Part shown: in pieces, positions 1-10,608 of the stretch
How the letters are laid out: each line of letters begins with the position of its first letter
Position numbering within the stretch: the stretch's first letter is position 1
Source: Hormiphora californensis
Taxonomy: Eukaryota > Ctenophora > Tentaculata > Cydippida > Pleurobrachiidae
Direction: 5' to 3'
Length of the DNA stretch: 64,000 bases
NCBI GenBank assembly: GCA_020137815.1
Contig: CM035360.1
Location: 7,447,743 to 7,511,742, forward strand
The notes under the pieces: generated by a model
The model's database searches: none
What the model was told of the DNA's origin: nothing
Seen by the model: only the letters and a program-made list of their open reading frames with translations
Translations under genes and position numbers: made by a program

Positions 1-57
1 CTGGAATTGATTAGGAAGATAGGAATAAAAAATACTGGTTCATAATAAAAAAGACTT

Positions 58-112
58 GTCTGGCGGCGCCGATCCGATCTGACCGCTTTTTTGCGGGTCG
101 GTGCAGTCAGAC
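58..112. repeat. Short GC-rich inverted repeat, family B copy 1
   Basis: An imperfect hairpin of about 55 bp. The left arm starts GTCTGGCGGCGCCGATCC and the right arm ends GTCGGTGCAGTCAGAC; 14 of 18 arm positions pair. Two related hairpins with the same GTCTGRC/GGCGCCGA core lie at 5790-5834 and 5876-5929. No clear target duplication is visible around this copy. Confidence 0.55.
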
Positions 113-723
113 AGCGAGCATGCGACTCAACTGACTCGCAAAGCTCAGTGAGTGAACTATATTCCCACTTGCAGATTGAGAATATAGTTCTACCTTCTAT
201 TTAAAAAGGCTCCGCAGTCCGCACAAACATATAATTGGCCTAACTTGTGTTGAGTAAGGGGTAACAGAACATATATCCTAACTGCTATTGATCATTTATG
301 CACATTCTTTCATTCAAATTTCACTCTGAGTGGATAAAAGGAAATGAATGACTCTCCTGCAGTCATATAACAGCTGTCCTACTCCTATCACAGTTCTCTT
401 CTTTCTTTTTCATTCTCTCGAGAGAAGCTGCAATGGTTTAGATAGAGAGTAGAGACTCTGCTGCAATGAGAGTATGTCAGTCTCTATCTAACCACTGCTG
501 CACGGGCACCTGTATATATGTGTTTGTCCCTAATGATCGGTACAGGTCTTTGTGGTGTCATGTCCATGATATCATACATTATACGAATCGGAATATTCAA
601 TCCCTTCAAGTTTAAGCTCTCGATAGAGAAAAATAGGTTTTTGAATCAAGAGAACTATTCGCTATTTGTCAGAGTGACGTGAACGAATCTCAGCCAGCTA
701 GTGAAAGACTAAGATTATATCTT

Positions 724-768
724 CCCCTACTACCTTTCTTTCCCAGTGGGAAAGAAAGGTAGTAGGGG
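724..768. repeat. Perfect 45-nt palindrome (22-bp arms)
   Basis: Arms of 22 bp (CCCCTACTACC... and ...GGTAGTAGGGG) pair perfectly around a single central G at 746. It lies just upstream of the possible exon at 813. It could be a tiny foldback insertion or a transcribed hairpin; nothing decides between these. Confidence 0.6.
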
Positions 769-812
769 AGAGTTCTCTAAACTCTATAATCCCCTCTCTC
801 TCCCATTCACAG

Positions 813-918
813 CTGTGGTTCTACGACTCAGACAGTGTACAGCGTGCCCGGTTTATGTGGGCAGAAGAGGAGAGCTATACGTTCCGGGTGGAGACGGAGT
901 GCGGGAGGGTTATGCAGT
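813..918 (+). CDS. Possible internal exon of the LDLa gene (tentative)
   Basis: A pyrimidine-rich tract ending CAG at 812 is followed by an open frame that reads LWFYDSDSVQRARF and continues to a TAG at 1014-1016. A donor-like GTAATG at 919 would end the exon in phase 1, which fits the phase-1 start of the exon at 4879. If joined, the nested foldback element at 1391-4684 would be intronic. Alternatively this is the terminal exon of a separate gene ending at 1016. The encoded residues match no family I can name. The spliced join is inferred from phase only. Confidence 0.35.
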
Positions 919-1390
919 CGTCTAGTAATGTAACGAATTCAGGGAAGGAGAGGACTTTTATATTCAGAGGATCAGATACAGGTTTAATAATGCAACACCA
1001 TGCTACTTCCAGCTAGAGTAGTCTACAGCTGTTCGACCGTGTGTACTTATCCCTTTGAGGGCGATAGGTCATATATGACACGGTCCATTCTAGACCGTCT
1101 GGGAGGCGCTACATGATGTCTAGATGGCTAATTTTTTGTCACAAGCTAGTTTTAGGGATTTTGAACCCAAAACCACGTCCAAATCTGCTGGGAAAATCGA
1201 AGAAATTTTTTTATGGCCCTTCTCGGGAGGCTAATTTAGGCCTTTTTTTAAAAACCCCTCTCAAATTTTTGTTTTTGAGGGGCACAAATAATCCTTTGAA
1301 GGGATAAAACTACTTGACATAACAAATTGAATGCAAAAAACCGCATCAAAAAATATTGAAAATTGAATGAGTTATTAACGTTCTAGTCGT

Positions 1391-4300
1391 TGTATCATAT
1401 ATGACTCTATCGTCCGTAAGGGAATTCTAGTAACAAATGTCATTTGTGCAAAAGTATGGATCCAATAGTCAAATTTTATGCTTTGAGGCAGTCTATAGCT
1501 TTAATTTCTACAATCTTGAACGGTTTTTACTAGAAAAATACCCCAAATTCTTCATTTTGTATCATATATGACTCTATCGTCCCAATTGGTAAACTCTCCA
1601 AAAACATCCATAACTCGGGCTAGAAAAGGAGCTAAGAGTCAAATCAGGGCACTAAACTGTGTAGAATCATCGCATTAGTGGGGGTAGAGCACATATTTAG
1701 GTCGCTATCTTGCCCCCTAATTGAGATAATTGGATAATTAGCCAATTATCTGTCCCGCGCATGCTAATAAATGAAACTTTGCTCTGGGAAGGAGTTATGA
1801 GGCAAATGGGGGCACTAAAATGTGTAGAATCATCACATTAGTGGGGTTAGAGCAGATATTTAGGTCTCTATCTGAACCCCTAATTGAGATAATTGGATAA
1901 TTAGCTAATTAGTTGCCCTCCAGCGCTAAGAAATTAAGGGTACACCTCGGCAAAATTTTTGTCGAGTGCCCGCTTAGCTCTCCATATGGGGTTGTAGGGC
2001 ATACCAAGCCGACCTCAAATATGCAATTTTAGCCCTTAACTCGAATTCATATTTTTGCTACAGCCCCTCAAAGTTTGACCCTAAAAACCGGTTTTTAAGG
2101 TCCCTAAATTTTATTTTTAGGGCTAGAAAGCTGAAAATTTAGGGATTCATAGAGGATACCAAGGTGTATAGCTCAAACAGAAATTTTTTGAAATGGAGCT
2201 CAATTTTTTGTCAGAGACTATTTTACTTTTTTTGACTTTGAGGCCATATTTGGACATGTTCCTATGGACCGTTAAGGCTAAAAATTGGATATCTGGTGCT
2301 CCTAACAATTGTCAAAGTAGCCACAAATTTTCAGGAGGTCCGAATTTGAAATGTGGCCTACAGGTTTCTTTTTGTAAAGCACATATTTTAGGAAAACTTA
2401 AAATGGCTATATCTCAAAAACGGTAGGTCCTAGCGATCTAATTTCGTGCTAAATCGATTCAGCGGGTCCGATTTTGGGGGGGTCGTCTCTTAGACATTTT
2501 GCTCTAAGTCTAACCGTTTTTTCAGAAATCGTATTTTAAGGTTTGTACATGTTTAGCAGAAATGCTTCTAGCTAGAGCTAATCTTACCTATTTCTGCTAA
2601 ACATGTACAAATCTTAAAATACGATTTTTAAAAAAACGGTTAGACTTAGAGCAAAATGTCTAAGAGACGACCCCCCCAAAATCGGACCCGCTGAATCGAT
2701 TTAGCACGAAATTAGATCGCTAGGACCTACCGTTTTTGAGATATAGCCATTTTAAGTTTTCCTAAAATATGTGCTTTACAAAAAGAAACCTGTAGGCCAC
2801 ATTTCAAATTCGGACCTCCTGAAAATTTGTGGCTACTTTGACAATTGTTAGGAGCACCAGATATCCAATTTTTAGCCTTAACGGTCCATAGGAACATGTC
2901 CAAATATGGCCTCAAAGTCAAAAAAAGTAAAATAGTCTCTGACAAAAAATTGAGCTCCATTTCAAAAAATTTCTGTTTGAGCTATACACCTTGGTATCCT
3001 CTATGAATCCCTAAATTTTCAGCTTTCTAGCCCTAAAAATAAAATTTAGGGACCTTAAAAACCGGTTTTTAGGGTCAAACTTTGAGGGGCTGTAGCAAAA
3101 ATATGAATTCGAGTTAAGGGCTAAAATTGCATATTTGAGGTCGGCTTGGTATGCCCTACAACCCCATATGGAGAGCTAAGCGGGCACTCGACAAAAATTT
3201 TGCCGAGGTGTACCCTTAAATTTGGCGGAGTATACAAGACAAATGGGGGCACTAAAATGTGTAAAATCGTCGCCTTAGTGGGGGCAGAGCACATAGCTGA
3301 GTTTCTATTCCCGCTCCTAATTGAGATAATTGGATAATTAGCTAATTGACGGTTGCATAATGCCCCCTTTTCACCATATACCGTGGTTTCTGGCTAATCC
3401 TGAGCTCTTTTGTTCAATCTAAGGATCTTTTGGCATCCCTTTACCCTATTTGTATCACTTTTGACTCGTTTTACACAATAATATAGCACTCTATACAACC
3501 CTAGACACCGCCTTCAGCTCTTTAGAACCCTCTTGCTTAATCCTAGACCTCTCATAATTTCGAGATCCATACACCTTCCTAACCGATTTTTTTTGGGATA
3601 TCCTATTGCTCCTACAAGACGTTCAACCCCTAATGTACTACAGTTTCCCATTTTATTATTGGACACACAGTTTAGATTCCCCCTACATTATTTCTCCTCA
3701 TCACTCTCACAATCTCATTTGCCACTAAGGAAACTTCTTATGAACTCCATCGGAAATAAAGATGATCTGTAGAAGGCGTTTAGTATGGTGTATGAGAGGT
3801 CTAGCTAGGAGTAGGATGAAGCAAGGGGGTTGTACAGAGCTGAAGGCGGTGTCTGGGGTTGTATAGAGTGCTATATTATTGTGTAAAACGAGTCAAAGGT
3901 GATACAAATGGGGTAAAGGGATGCCAAAAGATCCTTAGATTGAACAAAAGAGCTCAGGATTAGCCAGAAACCACGGTATATGGTGAAAAGGGGGCATTAT
4001 GCAACCGTCAATTAGCTAATTATCCAATTATCTCAATTAGGAGGGGGAATAGAAACTCAGCTATGTGCTCTGCCCCCACTAAGGCGACGATTTTACACAT
4101 TTTAGTGCCCCCATTTGTCTTGTATACTCCGCCAAATTTAATTTCTTAGCGCTGGAGGGCAACTAATTAGCTAATTATCCAATTATCTCAATTATGGGTC
4201 CAGATAGAGACCTAAATATCTGCTCTAACCCCACTAATGTGATGATTCTACACATTTTAGTGCCCCCATTTGCCTCATAACTCCTTCCCAAAGCAAAGTT

Positions 4301-4684
4301 TCAATTATTAGCATGCGTGGGACAGATAATTGGCTAATTATCCAATTATCTCAATTAGGGGGCAAGATAGCGACCTAAATATGTGCTCTACCCCCACTAA
4401 TGCGATGATTCTACACAGTTTAGTGCCCTGATTTGACTCTTAGCTCCTTTTCTAGCCCGAGTTATGGATGTTTTTGGAGAATTTACCAATTGGGACGATA
4501 GAGTCATATATGATACAAAATGTAGAATTTGGGGTATTTTTCTAGTAAAAACCGTTCAAGATTGTAGAAATTATAGCTATAGACTGCCTCAAAGCATAAA
4601 ATTTGACTATTGGACCCATACTTTTGCACAAATGACATTTGTTACTAGAATTCCCTTACGGACGATAGAGTCATATATGACACA
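1391..4684. mobile_element. Outer foldback transposon, about 2.0 kb before a nested insertion
   Basis: A long inverted repeat. The termini read TGTATCATATATGACTC at 1391 and GAGTCATATATGACACA ending at 4684. The left arm (1391-1937 continued at 3220 to about 3525) is matched by the right arm (about 3835-4684), with a non-palindromic loop at about 3526-3834. A second foldback (1938-3215) has been inserted in the left arm. No long open frame is shared with known transposases, so the element is non-autonomous. Both arms contain a core (GGCACTAAA, ATTAGTGGGGGTAG, TCTCTATCT-like, GATAATTGGATAATTAG) that recurs in the foldbacks at 21821 and 31110. Confidence 0.75.
1938..3215. mobile_element. TTAA-flanked inner foldback element
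   Basis: A nearly perfect palindrome with arms of about 620 bp around a short loop near 2550-2595. It starts GGGTACACCTCGGC and ends GCCGAGGTGTACCC. TTAA flanks it on both sides (1934-1937 and 3216-3219). The opposite arm of the outer element, near 4129-4152 read in reverse, carries a single TTAA at the same place and so preserves the unoccupied site. A TTAA target is typical of piggyBac and Kolobok elements. The mirrored 77-codon open frames in the two arms are by-products of the palindrome. Confidence 0.8.
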
Positions 4685-4878
4685 GTGGGCCCAGCAAAAA
4701 CTACATGTCGAAACTTCAAATTTCTTTTTCGAGGTAGTTTGTGGTAATAATATCTACTTATAAACGAAAAATTAGAAAAATCTATCGAGCCAATCCTTCT
4801 CGCCCTTAAAGGGTTATAGGGCAAGGACCTGACTCCCACAATTACAGCCCCCTCCCCTCACACAACAACTACTTGCAG

Positions 4879-5740
4879 GGGTCCATGTTACATTCCCGAA
4901 CGGTGGAACGTGGGGTGTTTGTACCTCCTGGAACATCTCAAGGGTTGCCTTCCACGAGCTACACAGGATGCCAAACTGGACTCTGTGGTCCACCGACGAG
5001 CCTGACACTAAACCAGGTAGGGGTAATCAGAGTGTTTGTTTATTTATATTATAGGGCCACAAATAGTTATAACTATATATAGTCCTTGGCCTTCTTGTAT
5101 CCCCCATGATAGTGATACCTACTAACTCTGCAGTTGCAGTGCACCGGGTGCCGACAGTGCTCTATCACAGGCTGAGAGCATGACTAACTAACTTGTTTCT
5201 ATTTGTACCTACTAACTCTGCCACTAATCCCCTGATTCCTCCCCCCCCCCCAGATTTGTGTGGTAGCTGTTCGTCAGATTCAGGAAACTACTGTACAACA
5301 GAGGGAGAGTTTTGTCCTGAAGTTCAATCGGGAGACACATGTCCATCTTCATATCTATCATACTGTAAGTTCAGCTGCTGATCTAAAACCCCTCAATTTG
5401 TCAAGACCAATACCATCCAGCCAAGTCAAGACCGAAATCAGTTTTGGGATCACTAGAAATTGCCAACTTTCTCCCCGCAAAGTACAAACCTTCCATTACC
5501 CAACCACGTCCACAAACATATCTATTATCTCCATGTCAGGTGGTGGGTGTGGGTTGAGTGGTACACGGATCTCATGTAATGGAACGAGGGAGTGCATTAA
5601 CACGTCAGCCATGTGCAATGGAATACGGGATTGTAAGAGCAGAGAGGATGAGATGAACTTGTCCAAATGAAACAATGATTTGTGGGAAAGGTAACTGTGT
5701 GTGGGGTGTTTATGTTATGGTTGGTGATGGTTCCAGTTGA
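4879..5740 (+). CDS. Cys-rich LDLa-domain extracellular protein, 3' part, apparently frameshifted
   Basis: Three exons agree in splice phase: 4879-5016, 5254-5364 and 5540 onward. The first encodes VHVTFPNGGTWGVCTSWN and similar residues, with N-glycosylation sequons. The second is Cys-rich (CGSC, YC, FCP, TCP, SYC). The third is an LDL-receptor class A repeat (RISCNGTRECI, MCNGIRDC, REDE). In the direct frame translation stops at 5668-5670, before the sixth LDLa cysteine. Shifting by one base near 5655 restores TCPNETMICGKGNCVWG and runs to a stop at 5738-5740. This suggests a one-base indel: a sequencing error, or a decaying gene. LDLa repeats bind calcium and mediate ligand contact in secreted or membrane proteins. 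The 5' end is not seen; 813-918 may belong to it. Confidence 0.6.
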
Positions 5741-5789
5741 TCTCCCAAAACCAACGTGCTGGGAGCCACATTCTGTGATCTTGCCCAAC

Positions 5790-5834
5790 AGCTGTCTGAC
5801 GGCGCCGACCCGATCTGATCGCTGTCAGACAGCT
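5790..5834. repeat. Short GC-rich inverted repeat, family B copy 2
   Basis: A hairpin with perfect 11-bp ends, AGCTGTCTGAC and GTCAGACAGCT, around a GGCGCCGACCCGATCTGATC core nearly identical to copy 1. CAACA occurs on both flanks and may be a target duplication. Confidence 0.6.
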
Positions 5835-5875
5835 CAACAACACCCAACCAAAAACCATGATCTGGGTATTTTCAC

Positions 5876-5929
5876 CCGTCTGGCCGCGCCGACACCGTTT
5901 TGATTGATCGGGTCAGCGCCGCCAGACGG
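5876..5929. repeat. Short GC-rich inverted repeat, family B copy 3, with 7-bp TSD
   Basis: Arms CCGTCTGGCCGCGCCGAC and GTCAGCGCCGCCAGACGG pair over about 17 bp. ATTTTCA occurs immediately on both sides (5868-5874 and 5930-5936, give or take one base), which indicates insertion with a 7-bp target-site duplication. It lies 42 bp from copy 2. Confidence 0.6.
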
Positions 5930-5936
5930 ATTTTCA

Positions 5937-6588
5937 TCGTTGTGTTGATCCAATTTGTAACATAATCCAAATTGTTTCAGATGTATATGACGGGCTTTCT
6001 AATCGGTGTGTAAACCCAACGAATGGGGAGGGTAAAAGACTGGACTACTATTTGATACCCATTTTATTGCTCTTGTTAAAACGATTGATAGACTGAATTT
6101 TAACTTTTCATAAAAGGAATTAAATCGTATTTTGAAAGTGGGCTACACGTTTTTATAGTTCCATCTAAAAGATTCGTCAGATTGTTTCACACGCTCATTG
6201 CAACCAACAACAAATTCTCAACTCCGTTAAAAATTATATTCGCCAAAATTCAGACAAACAAATAATAAAATTGGGTTGCAATGTGCCGAAATCGTTTAGT
6301 AATTCACCGTAGCCTGGATCAAATCCAAATGTACGGTATCGCATTTTCTCTCCCAAGGCTCGTGCAGTTGATCACACGGGTTGTCAAGTGTCTCCAAGAA
6401 AATCTGCACTGCTGCTCACTCGATTGAAGTGCTGAAACGTGTGCACTTTTCTCACAAGAGACGCGCAGCGCGGCCCACACATGGGCTCGCAAACCGCCGC
6501 CAAATTGTGCCCCAAACATGGCACATTGCACATTCTGGGGTTTTTAGGACACACTCAGATTATTTACACTTCATGGTTCTCATTCACT
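5937..6588. other. No gene seen
   Basis: AT-rich sequence between the LDLa gene and the 3' end of the G-patch-like gene on the other strand. The short open frames here overlap in opposite directions and lack splice or domain support. Confidence 0.4.
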
Positions 6589-7392
6589 TCAACCATCATC
6601 GCTAGTTAAAAACGGACTATTCACAACTTTGCTATACTTTTTAACTTTAAAAGATAAACCAACACTTTTTCTACTCTCTTGCTCTTCTCTCGAGTCCACT
6701 ATCACTTCCGCCCATTTTCCTGGCTCATTTACAACTGTCCTTCCACCAAATTCATCAGAAGATTTAGATGTGATAATGGTAGTTGGAGGTAGGATGATAG
6801 GTTTTCGTTTAGTCTTCCATTTTACCTCCCATTTTTCACTTTCATACTCCTCCGCTGCTGTACGACACGCTGCCTTAGAGTTTGGGGTCTTGGTGGAGAG
6901 GGCACTCATTCCTGACAGCATTTCTTCAAACTGCGAGGGGATTAGAATTAGATGGGACAGTAATTATAGTAGAGAGGGATAGAAACAATCGGAAGGGGAA
7001 ATTCTGACTTAAAATAACATTCTCTCACCTCTCTGTCAAGTTTGGAATTCCTCTCCTCAACAAATCCTAGCCCAGCTCCTTTCTCGATTTGTGGAGTTGC
7101 TTTTACGGGCGTCGTTTCCTCTTTTTCATGTTCACCATCTGCTGCCCCCATTTTCCTGAGTAGAGCGTACCCTACACCATACTTCTCTTGCAACTCCTGC
7201 GAAATAAGGGAATTAGAGATAAAGAGAGATGTTGGGACAGAGAGAGAGAGGGGGAGAGGGAGAGAGATAAAGAGAGGTGTTGGGACAGAGAGAGAGACAC
7301 AGAGAGAGACAGAGAGAGAGGATTAGTGGATAACTCTGGATGAAAAGTTTTGTTCATACTTGCTCTGATAAAGGTTGTTCACTGGTTGCCAT
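6589..7392 (-). CDS. Small G-patch-like protein (180 aa), unidentified
   Basis: Three coding exons on the minus strand, all joined in phase 0: 7392-7360 (ATG, MATSEQPLSEQ), 7196-7029 and 6930-6589 (stop TGA). Donors (GTATGA, GTGAGA) and acceptors (TTCGCAG, CCTCGCAG) are good. Residues 12-60 include EKYGVGYALLRKMG followed, after an acidic spacer, by EKGAGLGF; this resembles a G-patch (glycine-rich motif of RNA-processing factors) with an insertion. The rest is charged and Lys-rich. G-patch proteins usually activate DEAH helicases or bind RNA, but I do not recognise the orthologue and infer no more. A GA microsatellite fills intron 1. It lies 384 bp downstream of NME7 on the same strand. Confidence 0.6.
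7230..7322. repeat. GA-rich microsatellite in intron
   Basis: Imperfect GAGAGA/GGGAGA tract between coding exons 1 and 2 of the G-patch-like gene. Open frames through it encode only Arg/Glu or Ser/Leu repeats. Confidence 0.85.
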
Positions 7393-7776
7393 ATATCGAA
7401 CTCTCTCTTTCTGTCGTGGTACTAGAAACGGAGTGGGGGTAAAATCGGTAATTTATGCCAAAACAACCCAAAACCCCTTCAAAAGCAAAATAAAACGGAT
7501 CTCGTTTTTTCAGTGGAACTATTTCATATTCTGTAGGTACATGATACATTGGGAAAAGGGGATTATAAAGTTATATATTATTTACACAAATCTTACATTT
7601 CTCTCTGATCGTTGTATATAAATAAAAGTCACTCATTCATTCTCTCTCTCTTTTTCAAAATCACAAAAATAAGCCCTGCTTGTGAGATTGTGTGAATATA
7701 TTGAAGGAGAATTCGAGTGGCACTGTCTCTCTCTATCTGGCACACACAAAATCTCTGACATAGTTTTCATTTCACT

Positions 7777-9291
7777 CTACTGGCTAAGAATTCTGAAGAA
7801 GTATTCCGTTTCTAGACCCACATCTTCTGGGAGATCAGTACAGTGGACACTGTTGAAGATCTTATCTTTACCAAAGAGTGCCCTAATTGTATCAGGTCGA
7901 AGATGTCGGGCTATCTCAGGATCTGCAGGTCCTACAAACTCTCGGAATGACTGGTGTTCACCCACCACCTGGTGAGGGAGGAGAGAGGTTATAAATTACC
8001 CTTTTAAATGTATGCACAGTATTATATGCATGATATATCTTGTTATAACCATCTTTGAGAGAGGGTCGAGTAAGTTAAGATATATCACATCAGTTACCTC
8101 GACAGCTAGACAAGGTCCGCTGCACAGCTCCGTTACCATCTGACTATACTCAGTTACAACACCCTTGTATATTTCCAGGAACTCCTCTGCGTTTGCCTTG
8201 TCCAGGTTGTACATCTCAAGGGCGGAGATATCGTACCCTGAACTTGAAATCTGGCAGGAAGGGGTGTTAGAAATTCGGGTTAGCATTTACAAAAGATGAC
8301 ATTGCGATCTCCAATTGCAATTTCTCAAAACGAAGCAGTTAATGTTTTACCTTATTGATAATTTTCCCAGTGTTTCCACCGTTAATGGCATGAGGTTTGA
8401 TCAGACACAGGGTGGTTCCATTCAATCGACCAGTACCCATCAGCTTCCTCTTCCCTCGGAAAAAGAATTCAATTTCTCGAGCTGCACTGGCGGGGCTGTC
8501 TGAGCCGTGACAAGCGTTCTGGGTGTTATCCGAACCATACAGAGCTCGCAGACTTTGGGGTACCATACTGCGGGGGAGGAGGGGTGTTACAATACAAAGT
8601 CGACCAGGATGATCCTGGCAGGATCTACAGACTAAATTAGCACCACAAGGACTACACATATTTTGGCCACCCTGCAATGGGAGAACATGTCCTGTAATTA
8701 GGTGAGAGGAGGGAGAACTACCTGCGTGCCTCAGATGAGCTGGTAGGACCAATAATCTTCCTCCATCTATTGATAGCATCATCCCCCATTAGTTCCATTA
8801 CTATGACAGGCCCCGATACTATGAAGGCGATCAGTTCATCAAAGAAGTGCTTTCCACCGTGCTCAGAGTAGAAAGCAGCAGCATCAGTTTTAGAGAGAGT
8901 AATCATCTTAGCGTTACAAATTAGAAGACCTGGGAATTGGGGAGAATGTTACCTTTTACCGATTTAGTGCTTCCAATCCTGCGAATTCTGGAACCTGAAA
9001 AGTCACTAAAAACTAGTGCCAATAACGACTTACCCTCTCGATCGATCCGTTCCAAAATGGCACCCAACTTTGACACAGCATCAGGTTTAATAATGGCCAG
9101 CGTCTTCTCATTCCTCTTTCCCAGTGTCGCCTTGGTATGACTATCACCATAATCCGTCAGGGTCAGTTGGCGGGAGTTGACATTGAGTACAGAGCCCACA
9201 AAGAGCTTATCTTCTGTAATGTTGGGTACTGCACTGCGCTTCAAGAAGAGTCGCCTGGAAGATGATGCGTGACTGTCCGCGGGTTAGTTTG

Positions 9292-9378
<87 letters not shown>

Positions 9379-10608
9379 CAGTTGTGGGGGGGTACCAACC
9401 TATTTTTTTGTATTTTTTTGTATTTTTTTGTACGGTCCGTACAAAAAAATAACCAAAATTCCCTGCTTTTTCCGTACAAAAAATACAAAAAAATACAAAA
9501 AAATATACTGCTGAAGGGAACTTCTTTAGGGCCCCCTATAAGTCTCTAGAGGTTTGCGGGGTCCTTATACTGGCCTGTATAGCCCTCTAGTTTCGTAGTA
9601 CTCATAATCCCATGCTTTTTCCATGCGAACATTACCATGATTAAGTTATTCTAGACCTGAACTTGCTCCAAATCCTAGTTGGGTAACAGCAAAATATGTC
9701 GGGATAGTGCCCAAGCTTTATTTTCTGATGAAATTTCATTTTTCGGCCGAATATGCCTACTTATTCCCCCTCATGCCTGGAAAAAGGAGGGATAAGCAGG
9801 CCGAAAAACTGAAAAAGCCGAATCGGCCTCTCTCCCCCGGCCAGTTGTGCGCGCGCTACATTATATACTCTCAAATCGCAGTTTATTCAGTTCCCCTATG
9901 GTGTAGTGGTTATTGCATATACTTGACACGCAGAAGGTCCCGGGTTCGAAACTCGCCTGGATCATTTTTTTCAAAACTTTTTAAATACTAACACTTGGTA
10001 TAGCACTAAGTGTAAATCAATTAATTTCAAAAACTCGACCGTTTTTTAGACTATTAAATTAAAGTTCCACTATCTTGAACTATTATCAAACTAACTTAGA
10101 CCACGGGAAAAAATCGGCCAAAATGGGGATAAATTTTGGCCATTCTCGGCCAAAAAATATGCTGGGACACCGGGTTAGTAAGACTTGTTCTAGTTAGGAG
10201 TCGTGGGGACGGGGAATGGTAAAATAAACTAAATAAACACTCTAGAGGCCTTTAAAGGCCAATAGAAGGACCTCGAGCGCCTCTAGAGACCTGTAGAAGG
10301 CACCAAAGAAGTTCCCGACAGCAGTAAACTTTTTTGTATTTTTTTGTATTTTTTTGTATTTTTTTGTATTTTTTGTACGGACCGTACAAAAAAATATTGC
10401 CTGCTTTTTCCGTACATCCGTACACAAAAATGGTTGATACCCCCCCACAGTTGTTTAACCCATCTGAAAGATACCTATTTTTAATGTCGAACATCTCCAC
10501 AGTACTGTCTACTGGATAAAACATGAACTGATACCGTCGAACAAGTTCGGCATTTTGATCGTACCACTCGGCGTGAAACACCAGTCGCTCATCTGTCATA
10601 CTACCCAT
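7777..10608 (-). CDS. NME7: NME7, nucleoside diphosphate kinase-like protein with DM10 domain
   Basis: Seven minus-strand exons give 378 aa, close to the usual length of about 376: 10608-10475, 9254-9034, 8994-8960, 8906-8722, 8567-8351, 8250-8098 and 7968-7777. Phases agree throughout. The order is an N-terminal DM10 domain (AEWYDQNAELVRRYQFMFYP onward; residues 1 to about 90), then NDK domain A (KTLAIIKPDAVSK; catalytic-type His212 in ACHGSDS) and NDK domain B (LCLIKPHA; His357 in SVHCTDLPED). In animals NME7 is a component of ciliary doublet microtubules and of the gamma-tubulin ring complex. IQCH, the next gene upstream, is also ciliary or flagellar. Intron 1 is enlarged by a GA tract and a 1.06-kb MITE. 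Exon 3 is only 35 nt. Confidence 0.93.
9293..9374. repeat. (GA)n microsatellite in NME7 intron 1
   Basis: About 40 uninterrupted GA units, ending four bases before the 5' target duplication of the adjacent MITE. Confidence 0.95.
9386..10446. mobile_element. Non-autonomous TIR element with 8-bp target duplication
   Basis: A 1,061-bp element in NME7 intron 1. It starts GGGGGGGTACCAACC and ends GGTTGATACCCCCCC (14 of 15 bp inverted match). It is bounded on both sides by the direct repeat ACAGTTGT (9378-9385 and 10447-10454). Inverted similarity continues about 200 bp inwards: TTTTTTTGTA tandem units, GTACGGWCCGTAC palindromes, then GGGAACTTCTTT and TCTCTAGAGG motifs. No transposase is encoded. 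An 8-bp duplication fits hAT, P or Merlin superfamilies; the G-rich ends do not look like classic hAT ends. A tRNA-Val-like sequence lies inside. Confidence 0.85.
9892..9963 (+). pseudogene. tRNA-Val-like sequence (degenerate) inside the MITE
   Basis: The internal promoter blocks are conserved: A-box-like TGGTGTAGTGG and B-box GGTTCGAAACTC. The anticodon-loop region TTGACAC would give GAC (valine). A poly-T run follows. The acceptor and anticodon stems pair poorly (for example TATAC against GCAGA), so a functional tRNA is unlikely. It reads as a tRNA-derived Pol III unit carried by the element, or the remnant of a SINE inserted in it. Confidence 0.5.

Larger units (their letters stand above)
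1..812. other. No confident gene; AT-rich sequence with small repeats
   Basis: Apart from the short GC-rich inverted repeat at 58-112 and the perfect hairpin at 724-768, I see no exon with a coherent frame and splice signals here. A polypyrimidine tract ending in CAG at 810-812 precedes the possible exon starting at 813. Confidence 0.4.

Noticed and set aside
2193-2960. Two identical 77-codon frames on opposite strands
   Set aside because: They are mirror images produced by the palindromic TTAA element; no transposase or other domain.
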